Source of the DNA: Variovorax jilinensis
GTDB lineage: Bacteria; Pseudomonadota; Gammaproteobacteria; Burkholderiales; Burkholderiaceae_C
Direction of reading: 5' to 3'
Assembly (NCBI RefSeq): GCF_030316885.1
Contig: NZ_JASZYQ010000001.1
Span: 1-64,000, forward strand
Length of the DNA: 64,000 nt
A model generated the notes under the pieces. That model saw only the letters and a list, made by a program, of their open reading frames with translations. It made no database searches and was not told where the DNA came from. Position numbers and translations under genes: made by a program. Shown here in pieces: positions 52,540 to 60,529 of this stretch (within the stretch, counting starts at the first letter, position 1; each line of letters starts with the position of its first letter).

Positions 52540-54596
52540 AAGACAAGGAAACGATGACTGCCGCTGCACCGCCCGAAGACCCTCATGGCTGGCTCGAGGA
52601 CGTCGCCGGCGACGCATCGCTGGCGTGGGTACGCGCTCGCAACGCCGAGACCGACGGCCGGCTCGCGAGCACGCCGGCCTTCGCGCAGCTGCGCGACGAC
52701 ATCCGTGCGGTCCTCGACTCCGATGCACGCATTCCCTACGTCCACAAGGTCGGCGCGCACTTCTACAACTTCTGGCGCGATGCCGAACACGAGCGCGGCA
52801 TCTGGCGCCGCACCACGCTCGACGAATACCGCAAGCCGCAGCCGCAGTGGGAGACCTTGCTCGACCTCGATGCGCTCAACCGGGCCGAGGGCGAGAACTG
52901 GGTCTGGCACGGCGCCGACTGCCTGCGGCCCGACTACCGGCGCTGCCTGATCGCGCTGTCGCGCGGCGGCGCCGATGCCGACGTCACGCGCGAGTTCGAC
53001 CTCGTCGAGCGCCGCTTCGTCGAGGACGGCTTCTTTCGCGCCGAGTCGAAGGGCGGCATGGGCTGGATCGACCGCGACTCGGTCTACGTCTGCACCGACT
53101 TCGGTCCCGGCAGCCTCACGAGCTCGGGCTATCCGCGGGTGGTCAAGCAATGGCGCCGCGGCACTTCGCTCGCCGACGCCGAAGTGGTCTACGAAGGCCT
53201 GCCCGACGACATGATCGTGTCGGCCGTGCACGACGACACGCCCGGCTTCGAACGCGACTTCGTGATCCGCACCCTGGCCTTCTACCGCGACGAGCTGTAC
53301 CTGCGCCATGCCGATGGCAGCCTGTCCAGGATCGATGCGCCCGATTCGGCCATCAAGTCGGTGCATCGCGAATGGCTCACGCTGGAGCTGCGCGAGCCCT
53401 GGGTCGCGGGCGGGCGCGCGCACGCGGCCGGCGCCCTGCTGGCAATTCGCTTCGATGCCTTCCTGCGCGGCGAGCGCGATTTCGACGTGCTGTTCGAGCC
53501 GAGCGCCACACGCTCGCTGGCCGGCGCGAGCTGGACGCTGCACCACCTGGTGCTCAACGTGCTCGACGACGTCAAGAACCGCCTGAGCGTGCTCACGCCG
53601 GGCCCGAGCGGCTGGACGCCGAGCGCCTTCGTCGGTGCGCCGGCCTTCGGCACGCTGGGCGTCGGCGCGGTCGACAGCGACGAGAGCGATGCCGTCTGGC
53701 TCACCGCGACCGACTACCTGAGCCCGACCACGCTCTCGCTGGCGCAGATCGGCCAGGCGCCCGAGCCGCTCAAGGCCATGCCGGCCTTCTTCGACGCCGA
53801 GCGGCAGCTGATCGAGCAGCACTTCGCGACTTCGCTGGACGGCACGCGCGTGCCTTACTTCGTCGTGCGGCCGAAGGCGCTGACCTTCGACGGCAGCGCG
53901 CCCACGCTGCTCTACGGCTACGGCGGCTTCGAGATTTCCCTCACGCCCCAATACTCGGGTGCCATGGGCCGCGCCTGGCTCGACCGCGGCGGCGTCTACG
54001 TGGTCGCCAACATCCGCGGCGGCGGCGAATACGGGCCCGGCTGGCACCAGGGCGCACTGCGCGAGAAGCGGCCCCGTGCCTACGAGGATTTCGCCGCCGT
54101 GGCGCGCGACCTGGTGGCGCGCGGCATCACCTCGGCACCGCAGCTGGGCATCCAGGGCGGCAGCAACGGCGGCCTGCTGGTGGGCAACATGCTCACGCAA
54201 TATCCCGAGCTGTTCGGTGCCGTGGTGGTCCAGGTGCCGCTGCTCGACATGCAGCGCTATCACCACCTGCTGGCCGGCGCCTCGTGGATGGCCGAATACG
54301 GCGACCCCGACCTGCCCGCGGACTGGGCCTTCATGCGCGGCTTCTCGCCCTATCACCTGTTCGATGCGGCGCGCCGCTATCCGCCGGTGATGTTCCTGAC
54401 CTCGACCCGCGACGACCGCGTGCATCCCGCGCATGCACGCAAGATGGCGGCCCTGATGCTCGCGGCCGGCAAGGCGGTCGACTACTACGAGAACATCGAG
54501 GGTGGCCACGGCGGCGCAGCCGACAACGCGCAGGCCGCGCACATGGAGGCGCTGGCCTACAGCTTCCTGTGGGAGAAGCTCGGGGCGAGGGCGTAA
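52536..54596 (+). CDS. Prolyl oligopeptidase family serine peptidase (S9)
   Basis: 686 residues from ATG 52536; no signal peptide is evident, so it is probably cytoplasmic. An N-terminal propeller is followed by the alpha/beta-hydrolase domain with the nucleophile in GIQGGSNGGLLVGN, the aspartate in LTSTRDDRVHPAH and the histidine in IEGGHGGAAD. YGYGGFEISLTPQYSG and VANIRGGGEYGPGWHQGAL are S9A hallmarks. It cleaves short peptides, often after proline. Confidence 0.94.
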   Translation: MKDKETMTAAAPPEDPHGWLEDVAGDASLAWVRARNAETDGRLASTPAFAQLRDDIRAVLDSDARIPYVHKVGAHFYNFWRDAEHERGIWRRTTLDEYRKPQPQWETLLDLDALNRAEGENWVWHGADCLRPDYRRCLIALSRGGADADVTREFDLVERRFVEDGFFRAESKGGMGWIDRDSVYVCTDFGPGSLTSSGYPRVVKQWRRGTSLADAEVVYEGLPDDMIVSAVHDDTPGFERDFVIRTLAFYRDELYLRHADGSLSRIDAPDSAIKSVHREWLTLELREPWVAGGRAHAAGALLAIRFDAFLRGERDFDVLFEPSATRSLAGASWTLHHLVLNVLDDVKNRLSVLTPGPSGWTPSAFVGAPAFGTLGVGAVDSDESDAVWLTATDYLSPTTLSLAQIGQAPEPLKAMPAFFDAERQLIEQHFATSLDGTRVPYFVVRPKALTFDGSAPTLLYGYGGFEISLTPQYSGAMGRAWLDRGGVYVVANIRGGGEYGPGWHQGALREKRPRAYEDFAAVARDLVARGITSAPQLGIQGGSNGGLLVGNMLTQYPELFGAVVVQVPLLDMQRYHHLLAGASWMAEYGDPDLPADWAFMRGFSPYHLFDAARRYPPVMFLTSTRDDRVHPAHARKMAALMLAAGKAVDYYENIEGGHGGAADNAQAAHMEALAYSFLWEKLGARA

Positions 54597-54608
54597 CGCC
54601 GAGCGCCC

Positions 54609-55127
54609 TCAGAGCACCACGGGCGCGTCGGGCAGCTCGTTGCGGTCGGGCTCGCCTTGCGCGAGCGGGAAGTGCTCGACCAGCAGCGCCGAGACTTCCT
54701 CGAGCGCCTGCGTGAGCCCATCCTCGAAGCGCCCCTCGCGAAACGCCGCGGCCATGCGGGCGGTCATCGCAGCCCATTGCTCGGCGCTCACGTGGGCGTC
54801 GATGCCGCGGTCGGCCACGATCTCGATCGCATGCTCGGCCAGCAGCAGGTAGATCAGCACGCCGTTGTTGTGCGCGGTGTCCCAGACCCGCAGCTTGCCG
54901 AACAGCATGATCGCGCGCTGCCGGGCCGGTGCCTCGCGCTGCAGGTAGGACCAGGGCAGGCCGGCTTCGACGCACAGCCGGATCTCGCCCGTGTGGCGCT
55001 GCTCGCTGGCCGCCACGCGGCGCTCGAGGCGCTCGAGGGCATCGGGCGGCAGCGCGCGCCGCACGTCGGCCTCGTCGGTCCAGCGATGGCGCCACAGGCG
55101 CGCGAAGCGGGCGAACAGCGTTGCCAT
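54609..55127 (-). CDS. TPM-domain protein, soluble
   Basis: 172 residues from ATG 55127, whose first bases directly follow the upstream stop. A TPM fold is visible (AASEQRHTGEIRLCVEAGLP; AHNNGVLIYLLLAEHAIEIV; AAMTARMAAAFREGRFEDGL). Named after TLP18.3/Psb32/MOLO-1; some have phosphatase activity. Third gene of an operon with another TPM protein and LemA. Confidence 0.88.
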   Translation of the reverse strand: MATLFARFARLWRHRWTDEADVRRALPPDALERLERRVAASEQRHTGEIRLCVEAGLPWSYLQREAPARQRAIMLFGKLRVWDTAHNNGVLIYLLLAEHAIEIVADRGIDAHVSAEQWAAMTARMAAAFREGRFEDGLTQALEEVSALLVEHFPLAQGEPDRNELPDAPVVL

Positions 55128-55129
55128 GG

Positions 55130-56074
55130 TCACCAGTCTCCCGAGGCGCCACCGCCGCCGAAATTGCCGCCGCCACCCGAGCCGAAACCGCCACCGCCGC
55201 CGCGCGACGATCCGCCACCCCAGCCGCCGGTGCCGAATCCGCCTCCGAGCCCGCCGCCGAAGCCGCCACCACCGCCACGCCGACCGATCGACGGCCCGCC
55301 GCCGAAGGCCATCGACAGCAGCGTGAAGAGCAGGGCGCCGAGGCCGGCCAGCACCGCCACCACGAGGCTGGAGGTGAGCACCATCACGACCACGCCCGTC
55401 AAGCCGCCGAGCGCGAGCGAGCCCGGCACCTTGCCGAGCACGCGCCGTGCGATCGGCCCGCCGACCGCCACCGCGATGAACAGGAAGATGCCGAGGTCCT
55501 GCCAGTCGAAGCCCTGGCCGCCGCGCGGGCCGCCCTCGAAATCGCCGCCGCGCACGTCGACCTCGGGCAGGGGCTCGCCGTTGACGCGTGCGATCAGCTG
55601 GTCGGCGGCGGCGTCGAGGCCGCCCGCGAAGTCGTTCTCGCGAAAGCGCGGCTTCATCGCGCCGTCGATGATGCGCACGGCCGCCAGGTCGGGCACTGCG
55701 CCTTCGAGCGTCTTGGCGACCTCGATGCGCATCTTGCGGTCGTCCTTGGCGACCACCACGAGGATGCCGTCGCCGACCGCCTTGCGGCCGATCTTCCAGG
55801 CGTTGCCGACGCGGTTGGCGTAGCTCGCGATGTCCTCGGGCTGGGTGGTCGGCACCATCAGCATCACGATCTGCGAGCCCTTCTTCTGCTCGAAGTCGGC
55901 GAGCTTTGCCTCGAGCGCCGCGCGCTGGGCGGCGTTCAGGGTGCCGGTCTGGTCGATCACGCGCGCCTCGAGCGCAGGCACCGGCAGCAGCGGCTGGGCC
56001 TCGGCGCCGAACAGCGCGAAGGCCGTCAGCCACAGGGCCGCGAGCGCTTGCCGGAGGCGAACGGCCGTGATCAT
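55130..56074 (-). CDS. TPM-domain membrane protein, YgcG-like
   Basis: 314 residues with a signal peptide (RQALAALWLTAFALFGAEAQ). TPM domain at about 35-160 (RVIDQTGTLNAAQRAALEAK; GVGDGILVVVAKDDRKMRIE-like segment AVGDGILVVVAKDDRKMRIE), then two membrane helices and a C-terminal tail of Gly/Ser/Phe repeats (GGGGFGGGLGGGFGTGGWGG) as in YgcG proteins. Envelope function unknown. Coupled to LemA upstream. Confidence 0.9.
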   Translation of the reverse strand: MITAVRLRQALAALWLTAFALFGAEAQPLLPVPALEARVIDQTGTLNAAQRAALEAKLADFEQKKGSQIVMLMVPTTQPEDIASYANRVGNAWKIGRKAVGDGILVVVAKDDRKMRIEVAKTLEGAVPDLAAVRIIDGAMKPRFRENDFAGGLDAAADQLIARVNGEPLPEVDVRGGDFEGGPRGGQGFDWQDLGIFLFIAVAVGGPIARRVLGKVPGSLALGGLTGVVVMVLTSSLVVAVLAGLGALLFTLLSMAFGGGPSIGRRGGGGGFGGGLGGGFGTGGWGGGSSRGGGGGFGSGGGGNFGGGGASGDW

Positions 56075-56096
56075 CGGGAGCGGGGCGCGCGCGGGC

Positions 56097-56693
56097 CTAC
56101 TTCTTGGGCGCGCTGAAGTCCACCGTCGGCGGCGTGGAGATCTGGGCCTCGTTCTGGACCGTGAAGTTGGGCTTCGGCTGGTAGCCCAGCACCTTGGCGG
56201 TCAGCATCGTGGGAAAGCTGCGGGCCAGCACGTTGTATTCCTGGATCGTCTGGATGAAGCGGTTGCGCGCCACCGTGATGCGGTTCTCGGTGCCTTCGAG
56301 CGTCACGCGCAGGTCGCGGAAGGCCTGGTTGGCCTTGAGATCGGGATAGCGCTCGGACACCGCCATCAGACGCGACAGCGCGCCCGACAGCTCGCTCTGC
56401 GCCTGCTGGAAGCGGTTGAAGGCCTCGGGATTGTTGAGGGTCTCGGGCGTGACCTGGATCGAAGTCGCCTTGGCGCGCGCGTCGATCACCTTGGTCAGGG
56501 TCTCCTGTTCGAAATTCGCTTCGCCCTTGACCGCGGCGACGATGTTCGGCACCAGGTCGGCGCGCCGCTGGTACTGGTTGAGCACCTCGCTCCAGGCCGA
56601 CTTGCTGGCCTCGTCGAGGCGCTGGAAGTCGTTGTAGCCGCAGCCCGCGAGCGAAAGCGTCGCGACAAGGATCAGAAGCCAGCGTTTCAACAT
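56097..56693 (-). CDS. lemA: LemA family lipoprotein
   Basis: 198 residues from ATG 56693; the frame extends 13 codons upstream but the signal peptide begins here. Lipobox SLAGCGYNDF (Cys near 20), then the LemA helical bundle (RRADLVPNIVAAVKGEANFE; YPDLKANQAFRDLRVTLEGT; NRITVARNRFIQTIQEYNVL). LemA proteins are often encoded next to TPM/YgcG genes; role in the envelope unresolved. First gene of the three-gene operon. Confidence 0.93.
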   Translation of the reverse strand: MLKRWLLILVATLSLAGCGYNDFQRLDEASKSAWSEVLNQYQRRADLVPNIVAAVKGEANFEQETLTKVIDARAKATSIQVTPETLNNPEAFNRFQQAQSELSGALSRLMAVSERYPDLKANQAFRDLRVTLEGTENRITVARNRFIQTIQEYNVLARSFPTMLTAKVLGYQPKPNFTVQNEAQISTPPTVDFSAPKK

Positions 56694-56738
56694 GGGACAG
56701 CCCTCACTTTGAGAAGTCGGCAAAGGTAGCATAGATGG

Positions 56739-57521
56739 ATGGCGCTCGACCCCCTACAGGCACTGCAGGCCGCCGCCGGCCGACGGCCGGGCCTGCATCC
56801 GGACGCCGCCACCGCGCCCGGCGCCACTCGTGGCGCGCTGCTGATCGCGGGCGCCACGGGTGCGCTCGGCCACGAGCTGGTGCGCCGCCTGGCCGGCCGA
56901 CATCGCTACGACCACACCTACGTGCTGGCGCGCGAGCCGATCCGTGACGGCCTGCGCGGCGTCGAGACCGTGCTGACACCGGCCGTCGCACCGATCGCCG
57001 GGTGGCCACTGGTGGCGGCCGATACCGCACTCGTGCTGTTCGAGCCGCCGCGCCTCTACTACGACCGCGAACGCGCGCTGTGGACGCCCGAGCCCGCGCA
57101 GCTGCCTGCGCTGGCCGGCTGGCTGCGTGCCTGCGGCGTGCGCACGCTGGCCGTGGTGCAGCCGCACGACCAGGGTCGCCTGCCCGAAGCCCTCAAGCAC
57201 GGCCTGGCGAGCCTCGACGAGCAGGCCGTGGTGGCGCTGGGCTTCGAGCGCGTGCTGCTGGTGCGTTCGGCGCGCAAGCCCGGCCCGCAACGCTTCGCCA
57301 ATCCGCTCGAGCGGCTCGCGGCCTGGATGCTGTCGATCGCGCGCTTCATGGTGCCGACCAGCGAGCAGCCGGTGCGGGCCTCGAAGGTGGCCGAGCTGAT
57401 CGACGTGGCGCTGCGGCTTGCGCCGCCCGGCGTCCATGTGGCGGCACCCGAACTGGTGTGGCGCGCCACCCAGGGCGAGATGCGCGCCGTGGTGCAGGGC
57501 TGGGTCGCGCCGGTGCACTGA
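56739..57521 (+). CDS. NAD(P)-binding Rossmann-fold protein
   Basis: 260 residues. LLIAGATGALGHELVRRLAG near residue 35 is a dinucleotide-binding glycine motif of the NmrA/SDR type; the rest shows strands like TALVLFEPPRLYYDRERALW and VRTLAVVQPHDQGRLPEALK. There is no Tyr-xxx-Lys catalytic pair, so it may be a sensor or an atypical reductase. Divergent from lemA across 45 bases. Confidence 0.75.
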   Translation: MALDPLQALQAAAGRRPGLHPDAATAPGATRGALLIAGATGALGHELVRRLAGRHRYDHTYVLAREPIRDGLRGVETVLTPAVAPIAGWPLVAADTALVLFEPPRLYYDRERALWTPEPAQLPALAGWLRACGVRTLAVVQPHDQGRLPEALKHGLASLDEQAVVALGFERVLLVRSARKPGPQRFANPLERLAAWMLSIARFMVPTSEQPVRASKVAELIDVALRLAPPGVHVAAPELVWRATQGEMRAVVQGWVAPVH

Positions 57522-57567
57522 GCACTCGCGGCCGAGGCAAAATCGCAACCTCCGGCAGAACCCTTCC

Positions 57568-58020
57568 ATGTCCACCAAAGCCAAACTCCGCGCCAGCACC
57601 GTCGGCGGCACCGCCGACGAGGTCGAGGCCGCCTTCTACGAAGCGCTGCAGCGCGGCGATATCGACGCCCTGATGGACTGCTGGGCCGACGAGGAAGAAG
57701 TCTTCTGCGTGCATCCGGGCGGTCCGAGGCTGGTCGGCACCGAGGCCATCCGCGCCGCCTTCGAGCACATGTTCGGCAACGGCAGCATCCAGGCCACGCC
57801 GGCGCGCGTGCGCAAGGTCGAGTCGCTCGCCAGCGCGGTGCACAACGTGCTCGAGCGCATCGACGTGCTCACGGCCGAGGGTCCGCGCCATGCCTTCGTG
57901 CTGGCGACCAACGTCTACCACCGTACCGCGCAGGGCTGGCGCATGGTCGCGCACCATGCGAGCCCCGGCAGCGCCCAGGAGCCCGGCGACACGGGCGAGG
58001 CGCCGCAGACCCTGCATTGA
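57568..58020 (+). CDS. NTF2-like (SnoaL/DUF4440-type) protein
   Basis: 150 residues. The cone-shaped NTF2 fold is suggested by EVEAAFYEALQRGDIDALMD, WADEEEVFCVHPGGPRLVG, EAIRAAFEHMF and the final strand GWRMVAHHASPG. Family members are isomerases, hydrolases or binding proteins; no activity can be assigned. Its stop overlaps a TTG that could start the next gene. Confidence 0.85.
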   Translation: MSTKAKLRASTVGGTADEVEAAFYEALQRGDIDALMDCWADEEEVFCVHPGGPRLVGTEAIRAAFEHMFGNGSIQATPARVRKVESLASAVHNVLERIDVLTAEGPRHAFVLATNVYHRTAQGWRMVAHHASPGSAQEPGDTGEAPQTLH

Positions 58021-58028
58021 GCAACGCG

Positions 58029-59027
58029 ATGCCGCCCGACTACGTCGCGCCCCGCTGGCTGCCCGGCGGCAACCTGCAGACCATCTGGCCCGCGCTCTAC
58101 GGCCGGCGGGCCGAGGCGCCGCTGCCGGCCTACCGGCGCGAGCGCTGGTCCACCCCCGACGCCGACTTCATCGACGTCGACTTCCTCGATGCGCCCGGTG
58201 CCGAGGTCGCCAGGCCGCTGCTGGTGCTGTTCCATGGGCTCGAGGGGTCGTCGCGCAGCCACTATGCCGAGGTGTTCGGGGCCTTCGCGCATGCGCGCGG
58301 CTGGGACTACGCGGTGCCGCATTTCCGCGGCTGCAGCGGCGAGCTGAACCTCGGGCCGCGGGCCTACCATTCGGGCGATTTCGAGGAGATCGGCTGGATC
58401 CTCTCGCGCCTGCACGAACGGCGCGAGGCGGCGGCGCCGGGCCATGCGCCGCCGATGTACGCGGTCGGCGTCTCGCTCGGCGGCAACGCGCTGATGCGAT
58501 GGGTCGAGGAGTCGGGCGAACAGGCGTCGCGCCAGGTGCGCGCTGCCGCCTCGATCTCGGCGCCGCTCGACCTGGCGGCCGGCGGCGCCGCCATCGGGCG
58601 CGGCTTCAACCGGTTGGTCTACACGCGCATGTTCCTCGCGACCATGAAGCCCAAGGCGCTGGCCAAGCTGGCGCAGCATCCGGGACTGTTCGACCGCGAG
58701 GCGCTGCTCGCCGCGCGCGATCTGCATGCCTTCGACAACGTCTTCACGGCGCCGCTGCACGGTTTTCGCGACACCGACGACTATTGGTCCCGCGGCTCGG
58801 CCAAGCCGCACCTGCACCGCATCCGGATTCCGTCGCTGGTGGTGAACGCAGCCAACGACCCCTTCGTGCCGGCCAGCAGCCTGCCGCGCCAGGCCGACGT
58901 CGGCGATCACGTGACGCTGTGGCAGCCGGCCCATGGCGGGCATGTCGGCTTTCCGCTCGGCGCGCCGCCGGGCCATGTGCGCGGCATGCCCGAGCGCGTG
59001 GTCGACTGGCTCGACGGGCTCGGCTGA
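58029..59027 (+). CDS. Alpha/beta hydrolase, YheT-like
   Basis: 332 residues from ATG 58029; a TTG at 58017 overlapping the previous stop would add four residues. Typical YheT features: WLPGGNLQTIWPALYGRRA, LLVLFHGLEGSSRSHYAEVF, PHFRGCSGELN, the nucleophile elbow GVSLGGNAL and VVNAANDPFVP with PAHGGHVGFP for the acid and histidine. Esterase-like; natural substrate unknown. Confidence 0.92.
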   Translation: MPPDYVAPRWLPGGNLQTIWPALYGRRAEAPLPAYRRERWSTPDADFIDVDFLDAPGAEVARPLLVLFHGLEGSSRSHYAEVFGAFAHARGWDYAVPHFRGCSGELNLGPRAYHSGDFEEIGWILSRLHERREAAAPGHAPPMYAVGVSLGGNALMRWVEESGEQASRQVRAAASISAPLDLAAGGAAIGRGFNRLVYTRMFLATMKPKALAKLAQHPGLFDREALLAARDLHAFDNVFTAPLHGFRDTDDYWSRGSAKPHLHRIRIPSLVVNAANDPFVPASSLPRQADVGDHVTLWQPAHGGHVGFPLGAPPGHVRGMPERVVDWLDGLG

Positions 59028-59065
59028 TCGAGCGGGCCGGCGAAGCGAGGCCCGTCTTCGGGAAA

Positions 59066-59150
59066 CACCGCGGAACCGGCCTTGCCGGGCCGCTGGTGTT
59101 GCCCCCGGCAAGGGGTGGGCGGCTACACGAAGTGAGCCAACCTGGGGGGA
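59066..59150 (+). repeat. Dispersed intergenic repeat, plus orientation
   Basis: About 85 bases between the hydrolase gene and the next ORF. It matches the reverse complement of 44475-44558 at all but about five positions. It ends in gtgagccaacctgggg shortly before the ATG at 59164. GC-rich stems are present, but no open frame and no transposase. Confidence 0.85.
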
Positions 59151-59163
59151 GCAAAATATCGCC

Positions 59164-59727
59164 ATGGATGACATCGTCAAGCAGGCCCTCGCCAAATGGC
59201 CCAACGTGCCGCACTGCTACGGCTGGCTCGGCCTCGATGCGCGCGGCAACTGGTTCATGCGCGACGACCGGACCCAGGCCATGGGCCCCTTCGCCGAGGC
59301 CAAGGGCTCGCAGCTGCGGCACGACAAGCTGATCGACTTCATCCAGCGCAACTACGAGCACGACGAGCGCGGCCAGTGGTTCTTCCAGAACGGCCCGCAG
59401 CGTGTCTATGTCGAACTCGAGGTCGCACCCTGGGTCTGGCGCATCGCCGACGACCACTCGGTCAGCGCCCACGACGGCCGGGCGGTCGAGCCCTCGGCCT
59501 GCCTGCTCGACGAAGACGGCAAGCTCTACCTGGTGACCGGCCTCGGCCTGGGCCTGGTCCACACGCAGGACGTCGGCCTCGCGGCCGATGCGATCGAGCA
59601 GGGCCGGTGGGTGCCCGAGGAAGTCCGTGCCGCCGACCTGCCGGCCCGCTTCGGCTACGTGCCGAGTCCGGCCGCGGGCCAGCCGCCGCCGGGCCACGGC
59701 CAGTCTGCGCCCGCCCCCGCCCGCTGA
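59164..59727 (+). CDS. Conserved hypothetical protein, DUF type
   Basis: 187 residues, MDDIVKQALAKWPNVPHCYG at the start, then GWLGLDARGNWFMRDDRTQA, FIQRNYEHDERGQWFFQNGP and VELEVAPWVWRIADDHSVSA. It is a small acidic protein of a conserved betaproteobacterial family of unknown function; I do not recall its DUF number with certainty. The last 20 residues are Pro/Ala rich. It lies just after the dispersed repeat. Confidence 0.82.
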   Translation: MDDIVKQALAKWPNVPHCYGWLGLDARGNWFMRDDRTQAMGPFAEAKGSQLRHDKLIDFIQRNYEHDERGQWFFQNGPQRVYVELEVAPWVWRIADDHSVSAHDGRAVEPSACLLDEDGKLYLVTGLGLGLVHTQDVGLAADAIEQGRWVPEEVRAADLPARFGYVPSPAAGQPPPGHGQSAPAPAR

Positions 59728-59749
59728 GCGGCGCTCGAACCGTCGCCCA

Positions 59750-59773
59750 CAAAAAAGCCCGCGCGAGCGGGCT
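59750..59773 (-). terminator. Terminator for the minus-strand cytochrome c gene
   Basis: Read on the minus strand, agcccgc/gcgggct (59767-59773 and 59756-59762) forms a 7-bp stem with a four-base loop, followed by six Ts (59755-59750). It stands 23 bases beyond the cytochrome stop and could also slow plus-strand transcription. Confidence 0.8.
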
Positions 59774-59796
59774 TTGGTGCGGAAGGCCGTGCGGCC

Positions 59797-60408
59797 TTAC
59801 TTGGGGGCGGCCGGTGCTGCGGCAGCAGCGGATGCCGTGCCTTCGGGCGCCGCAGCGGCGGCCGGACGATCCGGCACCGGGAAGCTGGCGCCGCCGGCAT
59901 TCGCGAGGAACACCACCGCGCGACCGATCTCGATGTCGTCGAAGTCGCCGCCGCCCTGTGCCGGCATCGCGCCCTTGCCCTTCAGTGCATGCTCGAGCAG
60001 GGTTGCGTAGCCCTGACCCAGACGCGGGCCCCAGGCGCCGACGTCGCCCTGGTGCGGCGCGCCCGGGATGCCCGGTGCGCCGTGGCAGGCCACGCATTGG
60101 GCCTTGAACACGGCCTCGCCGGTCGCCAGCGGGCGGTTGGCGTCGCGGATCTCGATCGAGCCCACCTTCTTGAGCCGCTCGGCGACATCGCGGTCGCGCG
60201 TGTCCTTCGAGACGCCGTACAGCGCCATGCCTTCGCCCTGTTCGGTGCCCGAAGGTCGGGTGCCCGAGACCACGTACGCCACGAGGCCGAAGATGATGAA
60301 GATCGGGGCAATGAACGAGAAAAATACCGCGAGCAGGAGCTGCTTGGGATTCTTGATCGGGCCCGTGTGGGCATCTTCCGTGGCCTGGTAGTGCGGGTCG
60401 TCGCTCAT
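59797..60408 (-). CDS. Membrane-anchored cytochrome c5-type protein
   Basis: 203 residues. A hydrophilic start and one membrane helix (LLLAVFFSFIAPIFIIFGLV) anchor it facing the periplasm. Haem motif CVACH at about 110-114 and the axial methionine in GKGAMPAQGGG. The C-terminus is Ala/Pro rich. It resembles CycA/c5 cytochromes of Burkholderiales that feed terminal oxidases. Confidence 0.9.
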   Translation of the reverse strand: MSDDPHYQATEDAHTGPIKNPKQLLLAVFFSFIAPIFIIFGLVAYVVSGTRPSGTEQGEGMALYGVSKDTRDRDVAERLKKVGSIEIRDANRPLATGEAVFKAQCVACHGAPGIPGAPHQGDVGAWGPRLGQGYATLLEHALKGKGAMPAQGGGDFDDIEIGRAVVFLANAGGASFPVPDRPAAAAAPEGTASAAAAAPAAPK

Positions 60409-60529
60409 CGTGTCCTCAATATCGGGGGCGCTTCGGGGGGCTTTTTCGAATCAACCGCGGATTATAGGGACCGCCCCGGGCCGGCCCCGGGACGGTGCGG
60501 CAGCGGTCCGGCCGCTGCTGCTGCTGCTG

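Noticed and set aside
55140..55310. Gly/Pro-rich low-complexity DNA near 55200, considered as a repeat array
   Set aside because: It encodes the glycine-rich tail of the YgcG-like protein, which is normal for that family.
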